From NCBI GenBank assembly GCA_910588215.1, contig CAJUQJ010000040.1:1-37389 (forward strand): a stretch of 37,389 nucleotides of DNA, written 5' to 3'. Shown piece by piece: positions 33,521 through 37,389 of the stretch. Positions within the stretch are counted from its first letter, which is position 1, and every line of letters starts with the position of its first letter. Below the pieces are notes generated by a model. It ran no database searches. It was not told the origin of the DNA and worked only from the letters and a program-made list of their open reading frames with translations. Origin of the DNA: an uncultured Lachnospiraceae bacterium. GTDB lineage: Bacteria; Bacillota; Clostridia; Lachnospirales; Lachnospiraceae. A program made the position numbers and the translations under genes.

Positions 33521-33602
33521 GCCGCAAAGCGGCATGATTCCGCATCGCGGGCAGACTTAGTACTTCTTCGCGAAGCAGCCTTTGCTGCGAGTGATCAGAA
33601 GT
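33521..33602. repeat. Cluster of nested short hairpins
   Basis: GCCGC-AAA-GCGGC (33521-33533), CTTCGCGAAG (33566-33575) and GCAGC-CTTT-GCTGC (33575-33588), the last two enclosed by ACTTCT (33562-33567) and AGAAGT (33597-33602). REP-like intergenic structure between convergent genes; it may end transcription from both sides. Confidence 0.5.
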
Positions 33603-33612
33603 CCTTCTCACA

Positions 33613-34671
33613 CTATGACACCGTGAAAGCAGTGGGCCGCGGCCCACTGCTTTCACGCACTACCAACCTGGGCCACATTTTCTGGTGCGTGGGCACCTTG
33701 ATTCCCTTAGAAGCCGCAATCGCAGTGTTCACCAGCATTCTTCCGAAATTCCCATAATCATAATCAATGCTCGTCAGCCTGGGTGTCAGCAGTTCCGCTA
33801 TCTGCGTGTTGTCATAACTGGCAACCGAAATATCCTGCGGAATCCGATAGCCATGCTCCATAGCGCTCCGTATAATACCCGATGCCACATAATCGTTGAT
33901 CGTGATCACCGCCGTAGGCATGTCAGCAAGCGCAAGAATCTGATTCATACCAAAATAACCGCTCTCATAGTCATAGCTGCCTGCCACCACATACTCCTCA
34001 CGGTAAGAAATCCCGTGCTTCTCCAGGAGTTCTTCGTACCTTTGCCGCTTTCTGTAAGTTCCAAGCACATTATATCTGCCACCCACAAGCGCGATCCTCT
34101 CATGCCCCAGCCCAAACAGATAATCCATCAGGAAATCGGTCGCCTTGTCAAAATCAATCTGCACTTCATAGCATTCTGTCCCATCCAGCTTCCCCGTCAC
34201 GATCAAAGGAACTGACGGCATGATCTGCGCTACCTTCCCGACATATTCCGGGTAAGAGGCGACAGCATCCACACTGCCGCCCAACTGGATTATGGCGGCA
34301 ACTCTCTGCTGCCGCATCATATCAAGATGCTGAATTTCCCGTTCCATACTACCGAAAGCATTACTTAAGAGCACCGTATACCCCTGCTCTCTGGCCGCAT
34401 TCTCACATGCCACAAAGACTTCTGCATAATAAGAATTGCGCACATCCGCGGCGATAATACCAATCACCTTGCTCTGGGTATCGGACAGGCCTTTTGCCAG
34501 CGCATTCGGCTTGAAATTATACTTTGCGATCAGGCCCTGCACCTTTTCCTTCTTCGCTTTGCTTACATTCGCATTATTAGTCAGCACTCTGGACACGGTA
34601 GCCGGGGAAACGCCCGCCTCCTTTGCGATATCATAAATCGTGATCGCTTTACTTTCAGATGATTTCTGCAT
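33613..34671 (-). CDS. LacI-family regulator of the uronide locus
   Basis: A 352-residue LacI/GalR regulator. The N-terminal helix-turn-helix is ITIYDIAKEAGVSPATVSRVLTNN (about 10-33), and the hinge helix is NALAKGLS. The periplasmic-binding-protein-like core follows (VIGIIAADVRNSYYAEVF, GGRYNVLGTYRKRQRY, ITINDYVASGIIRSAMEHG). Start at 34671, with GAGG 6 bp upstream. The core ends at LVVRESS, where family members normally stop; the final dozen residues are encoded by a perfect palindrome. The likely targets are the GAAACCG-type operators at 30598 and 30656. The effector is probably a uronate such as 2-keto-3-deoxygluconate, by analogy with KdgR-type LacI proteins. Confidence 0.9.
   Translation of the reverse strand: MQKSSESKAITIYDIAKEAGVSPATVSRVLTNNANVSKAKKEKVQGLIAKYNFKPNALAKGLSDTQSKVIGIIAADVRNSYYAEVFVACENAAREQGYTVLLSNAFGSMEREIQHLDMMRQQRVAAIIQLGGSVDAVASYPEYVGKVAQIMPSVPLIVTGKLDGTECYEVQIDFDKATDFLMDYLFGLGHERIALVGGRYNVLGTYRKRQRYEELLEKHGISYREEYVVAGSYDYESGYFGMNQILALADMPTAVITINDYVASGIIRSAMEHGYRIPQDISVASYDNTQIAELLTPRLTSIDYDYGNFGRMLVNTAIAASKGIKVPTHQKMWPRLVVRESSGPRPTAFTVS
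33622..33657. repeat. Perfect 36-bp palindrome in the LacI gene tail
   Basis: The left half is CGTGAAAGCAGTGGGCCG and the right half is its exact complement with no loop. It encodes the residues from Arg-Glu-Ser-Ser to Phe-Thr at the C-terminus. No T-run follows on either strand, so it is not a standard terminator. Confidence 0.85.
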
Positions 34672-34731
34672 ACATAACCTCAACACACACCTTACAGATT
34701 CAACCTGTATGATTCCCAATTTCCTAATTAA

Positions 34732-34919
34732 AATGATGCCAGGGTCAAAAGGTCATGTATGACATGCTTGCATGTCAAAACATGACTTTGGGACCCGAAA
34801 AAACATGAAAAAGTAGCCCGATAGGGCGGATTTTGAATGTTTTAAGGATTGCGGGAGCATGAAATGCGGAGCAATCCGTAGGCATCAGGGGGCAAAAACC
34901 TTTTGACCCCAGCATCATT
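34732..34919. mobile_element. 188-bp MITE-like element with 22-bp terminal inverted repeats
   Basis: The left end is AATGATGCCAGGGTCAAAAG then GT; the right end is its complement with two changes (CA to TG). Internal pairs suggest further folding: GACATGCTTGCATGTC, GCCC-GATA-GGGC, and GGATTGC with GCAATCC. It has no coding capacity. It occupies about half of the 363-bp gap 34672-35034, in the leader between the LacI promoter and gene. No clear target-site duplication. It could be a non-autonomous transposable element or a structured RNA. Confidence 0.7.
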
Positions 34920-34983
34920 AAAATATAACATTTACGGTAACGATATTGAAACATCTGTATTCCACGATAAAGGTTTCATTAAT

Positions 34984-35012
34984 AGTATAACCTCTTTTCT
35001 CCCGCTTGGCAA
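34984..35012 (-). promoter_or_regulatory. Promoter of the LacI gene
   Basis: On the minus strand: TTGCCA (35012-35007), a 17-bp spacer and TATACT (34989-34984). The transcript would carry a leader of about 305 nt that includes the whole inverted-repeat element. Confidence 0.55.
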
Positions 35013-35034
35013 AGTTAAATGTAATCTGTAAAGA

Positions 35035-37296
35035 TCACAGTGTCAGCCTGACTGTCTCCGTCTGTGCTCCATCCAACCCAAGCCGTAAGAATACGCTGAT
35101 ATCCTCCTCACCCGTCCTGCGCACATAAACGGCCAGGTCACCTTGGTATGTCTTCCGGCTCTCGCTGCCGAATGGCGTAACATCCGCCAGGTCTCCGTTA
35201 TCGATTCCGGCAAGCCGACCGTCCCCCTGCACCTGTACCCTTATTTCCCGGTCATCCAGCGTCACTTTCTGCCCGTTCCGGTCCGTGAGATGTACAAGGA
35301 TCTGGTAGAGATACCCTCTTTGCTGCGCGCTCTCTTCCCATGACAAGCCTGTCAGAATATCCTTTTCTTTCCAGACAGCCACGGACATTCCTGCAGCGCA
35401 CTCCTTCCGTATGCCGTCTGTTCCTGCGGTTGTTCCGGACATGCATGTTGTCTCTGCCGTTTCCTCCCGCCACAGCTTCTTTCTCCTGTCAAACTCCGGT
35501 TTGGGAAATCCTGCCGTAGTGAGCAGGCCCGCCGGTGAGCCATGCACCGGCCATCCGTGCGCTTCTCCCAGATAGTCGATCCCCGTCCACAAAAACTGTC
35601 CGCAGATATAGGGATGTTTTGTCACCGCCCGCCAAGCCTCTTCACTGTGTCCGTTCTCACTGCCGAGGAAGGTCTTGTCCGGAAATCGTCTGTGGTCGTC
35701 TTCATATAAATGCTCTTTATAATTATATCCCACCACGGAGAGCGCGTCGAAAAAGCCCAGCTGTGAAGATAATTCCGGAAAAGCCGCCGCAACCGTTACC
35801 GGCCTGCTGCCATCCTCTTCCCGCACGATCTCCGCCAGTTCGGCCGCCAGCACGGCAAGCCGCTCCATATTGGGTTTATTACTGTCATACTGCATTTCCG
35901 CCGCAGGCTTATTGGCGTCATTGTTGCCTGTCATGGTCTGGAACATGGAATGGCAGTAAGGATCGTTAGGATAATCAATCTCATTTCCGATACTCCACAG
36001 GATCACACTGGGGTGGTTTCTGTCCCGGCGCACCATGGCCCGCAGATCTTCCTCATGCCACTGCGGAAAATCTTCATAATAGCCCTGATGTCTGGGCGGA
36101 TAGACATTGTGCCCTGTGGACCACTTATTCTTCGCATTCTCCCACTCGTCGAAAGCCTCGTCCATCATCAGAAAACCCATAGCGTCACACAGCGCATACA
36201 ATTCCGGCATATGTGGATTATGGCTGCACCGGATCGCATTGCAGCCGCATTCCTTCAGCAATGCCAGTCTCCGCTGCCACACCTCCGGCTGCATTGCCGC
36301 GCCCAGACAGCCGCCGTCATGGTGTACACAGACACCCTTGATCTTCCGGTTTATCCCATTTAAGAAAAAGCCCTGATCCGGCACAAAAGCAATACTCCTG
36401 ACGCCCACCTTCTCCTCATCCGCCAGATACGCTTCGCCGCCGTCCACACTGTACCATACCTGCATCCGATAAAGATAAGGAGACTCCGGCGACCAGAGTG
36501 AAGGCGTATCCATGCTGCCCGACTGGGTAATCCTGCCCTGTTCTCCTGCAGCCAATTCTGTTGTTCCGGTAAATTCCGCCGCTATACGCTGCTGTCTGTC
36601 AAGCAGTATTGTCCTGATCTTCAGGCTGACCGGCGCCTTACTGTCGTTTACCGGCTCATGAACCACCGAGATCTGCGCACTGGCTGCCTGCATCTCGGAA
36701 ATCTGTTCTGCTCCGGATACCTTTTCAGTTCCGGACACATCTTGCTCTTTAGCCGCAGCACTACTGTCCTCCCCGAATATGCTGTCTGTCCGAAATACAC
36801 ACCCGTACTGTGCCGGATGCACCGGTTCTTCGATCAGCAGCGTCACTTTCCTTGTGATACCGCTACCGGTAAACCAGCGGGAATCCGCCAGATCATTGTG
36901 CACCACCTTCACACTCATCTCATTCTCCTCTTCCCCGAAGAGCGCCTGCGCACTGATATCATAAGAAAAAGACACATATCCGTTTGGTCTTTTTCCCAGA
37001 TAATAACTGTTACAGAAGACCTGGCTGTTCTTATACACCCCGTCGAAGCAGAGTCGGATCCGCTTGCCACGGTATATCTCCGGCAGCCGGAAACGCACCC
37101 TGTACCATCCGGTCCCACCCTGCAGATATCCTGTCCCGCTGGAATAGGCCCTGGAAAAGGGCGCTTCCACCGACCAGTCATGGGGCACCGTCACCGTCCG
37201 CCAGCCGTTATCGTCATATCCCTTATACCAGGCCTCCTCGCACTCTCCCAGATGAAAGCGCCAGTTCTCTTTTAGTTCTATCTTTGTTGTATTCAT
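35035..37296 (-). CDS. Glycoside hydrolase family 2 enzyme
   Basis: A 753-residue cytoplasmic GH2 enzyme. The N-terminal sugar-binding jelly roll (about 1-180; GYLQGGTGWYRVRF) and an immunoglobulin-like domain lead to the TIM barrel: KGVCVHHDGGCLGAAM, CNAIRCSHNPH, and the acid/base Glu in SIGNEIDYPNDP (about 437). The nucleophile Glu is probably in FLGSENGHSEEAWRA (about 547). The downstream FLWTGIDYLGEAHGWP is typical of beta-galactosidase-like members. A long Ser/Ala/Glu-rich insertion near 190-220 is unusual. AAAGGA lies 8 bp before the ATG at 37296. Substrate could be a beta-galactoside or a beta-uronide, the latter favoured by the locus; I cannot decide. Confidence 0.88.
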   Translation of the reverse strand: MNTTKIELKENWRFHLGECEEAWYKGYDDNGWRTVTVPHDWSVEAPFSRAYSSGTGYLQGGTGWYRVRFRLPEIYRGKRIRLCFDGVYKNSQVFCNSYYLGKRPNGYVSFSYDISAQALFGEEENEMSVKVVHNDLADSRWFTGSGITRKVTLLIEEPVHPAQYGCVFRTDSIFGEDSSAAAKEQDVSGTEKVSGAEQISEMQAASAQISVVHEPVNDSKAPVSLKIRTILLDRQQRIAAEFTGTTELAAGEQGRITQSGSMDTPSLWSPESPYLYRMQVWYSVDGGEAYLADEEKVGVRSIAFVPDQGFFLNGINRKIKGVCVHHDGGCLGAAMQPEVWQRRLALLKECGCNAIRCSHNPHMPELYALCDAMGFLMMDEAFDEWENAKNKWSTGHNVYPPRHQGYYEDFPQWHEEDLRAMVRRDRNHPSVILWSIGNEIDYPNDPYCHSMFQTMTGNNDANKPAAEMQYDSNKPNMERLAVLAAELAEIVREEDGSRPVTVAAAFPELSSQLGFFDALSVVGYNYKEHLYEDDHRRFPDKTFLGSENGHSEEAWRAVTKHPYICGQFLWTGIDYLGEAHGWPVHGSPAGLLTTAGFPKPEFDRRKKLWREETAETTCMSGTTAGTDGIRKECAAGMSVAVWKEKDILTGLSWEESAQQRGYLYQILVHLTDRNGQKVTLDDREIRVQVQGDGRLAGIDNGDLADVTPFGSESRKTYQGDLAVYVRRTGEEDISVFLRLGLDGAQTETVRLTL

Positions 37297-37328
37297 GATA
37301 TAAATCCTTTCTTTATATAATTTTTCAT
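37293..37328 (-). CDS. Possible 11-residue leader peptide
   Basis: ATG at 37328 opens MKNYIKKGFIS and ends with TGA in an ATGA overlap with the GH2 start. It has an excellent ribosome site (GGAGGAAAAT before ATG) supplied by the recurrent box, better than that of GH2. Ribosomes stopping here could restart on GH2. It could also be chance. Confidence 0.4.
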   Translation of the reverse strand: MKNYIKKGFIS

Positions 37329-37332
37329 ATTT

Positions 37333-37361
37333 TCCTCCATTCCGAAGCGTCACAAATTCTA
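37333..37361 (-). repeat. RBS box before the GH2 gene
   Basis: Leftward: TAGAATTTGTGACGCTTCG followed by GAATGGAGG. The first 19 bases are identical to the complement of 13642-13660. Confidence 0.65.
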
Positions 37362-37378
37362 ACTGAACTTGTTCAGTT
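37361..37378. promoter_or_regulatory. Palindrome upstream of GH2, possible operator
   Basis: AACTGAACTTGTTCAGTT has perfect 8-bp arms and a 2-bp centre. It is about 65-80 bp before the GH2 start. It does not match the GAAACCG sites, so a different regulator is likely. The promoter itself probably lies beyond the window. Confidence 0.4.
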
Positions 37379-37389
37379 TGTTGAACTAA

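Noticed and set aside
33622..33657. Ordinary terminator for the LacI gene
   Set aside because: It lies before the stop codon, has no loop and no following T-run on either strand.
34732..34919. Known riboswitch in the LacI leader
   Set aside because: The element has inverted terminal repeats typical of mobile DNA and I recognise no conserved riboswitch core.
34943..34971. LacI-type operator built from TGAAAC and GTTTCA
   Set aside because: The half sites are 20 bp apart without the central CG and do not form the compact palindrome seen at 30656.

Overview
The window looks like chromosome of a Gram-positive gut-type clostridium, most likely Lachnospiraceae. This is inferred from roughly even base composition, strong AGGAGG-type ribosome sites, TTGACA/TATAAT-like promoters, lipoproteins with a lipobox, LplB/YtcP-style sugar permeases, and several families typical of that group (DUF4422, PF09826 beta-propeller, SPFH plus ribbon-helix-helix pair). 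I see no rRNA, tRNA, CRISPR array, phage gene or intact insertion sequence.

Layout. (1) 1-12.8 kb, housekeeping and envelope genes: a secreted DUF4163/DUF3298-type lipoprotein; a DUF4422 glycan protein; an SPFH membrane protein with a small ribbon-helix-helix partner; a run of MFS exporter, PAP2 phosphatase and SPL-type radical SAM protein; TrkA and TrkH for potassium uptake; and a run of LytM-like protein, bactofilin and hypoxanthine-DNA glycosylase. (2) 13.1-16.0 kb: an ECF sigma factor with a membrane anti-sigma-like protein, then a cytidylate-kinase-like protein. (3) 16.1-22.0 kb: a compact lipid or acyl-conjugate gene set (AMP-forming ligase, acyl carrier protein, stand-alone condensation-domain protein, membrane-anchored alpha/beta hydrolase, SCP2 lipid carrier) read leftward from a promoter region with two palindromes, facing a divergent TetR regulator. 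(4) 22.0-37.3 kb: a polyuronide utilisation locus (two permeases, binding lipoprotein, KduI, KduD, heparinase II/III-like lyase, discoidin-like protein), a LacI regulator and a GH2 glycosidase, interrupted by a second ECF sigma factor paired with a PF09826 beta-propeller protein.

How the parts work together. In region 4, oligosaccharides would be bound and imported by the ABC transporter, cleaved inside the cell by the lyase and the GH2 enzyme, and the unsaturated uronate passed through KduI and KduD to 2-keto-3-deoxygluconate. Two GAAACCGRTTTC operators flank the first promoter and fit the LacI regulator. In region 3, the ligase would activate an acyl group, the ACP carry it, the condensation protein transfer it, and the hydrolase and SCP2 protein trim or carry the product; the product is unknown.

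Dispersed DNA elements stand out. There is an identical 103-bp hairpin repeat in two copies plus a 35-bp miniature, and in two of the three cases the repeat supplies the stop codon of a neighbouring gene. A 188-bp element with 22-bp terminal inverted repeats lies in the leader of the LacI gene. A recurring box close to GCGCTTCGGAAYGGAGG carries the ribosome site of many genes here but also occurs where no gene follows. A perfect 36-bp palindrome encodes the tail of the LacI protein.
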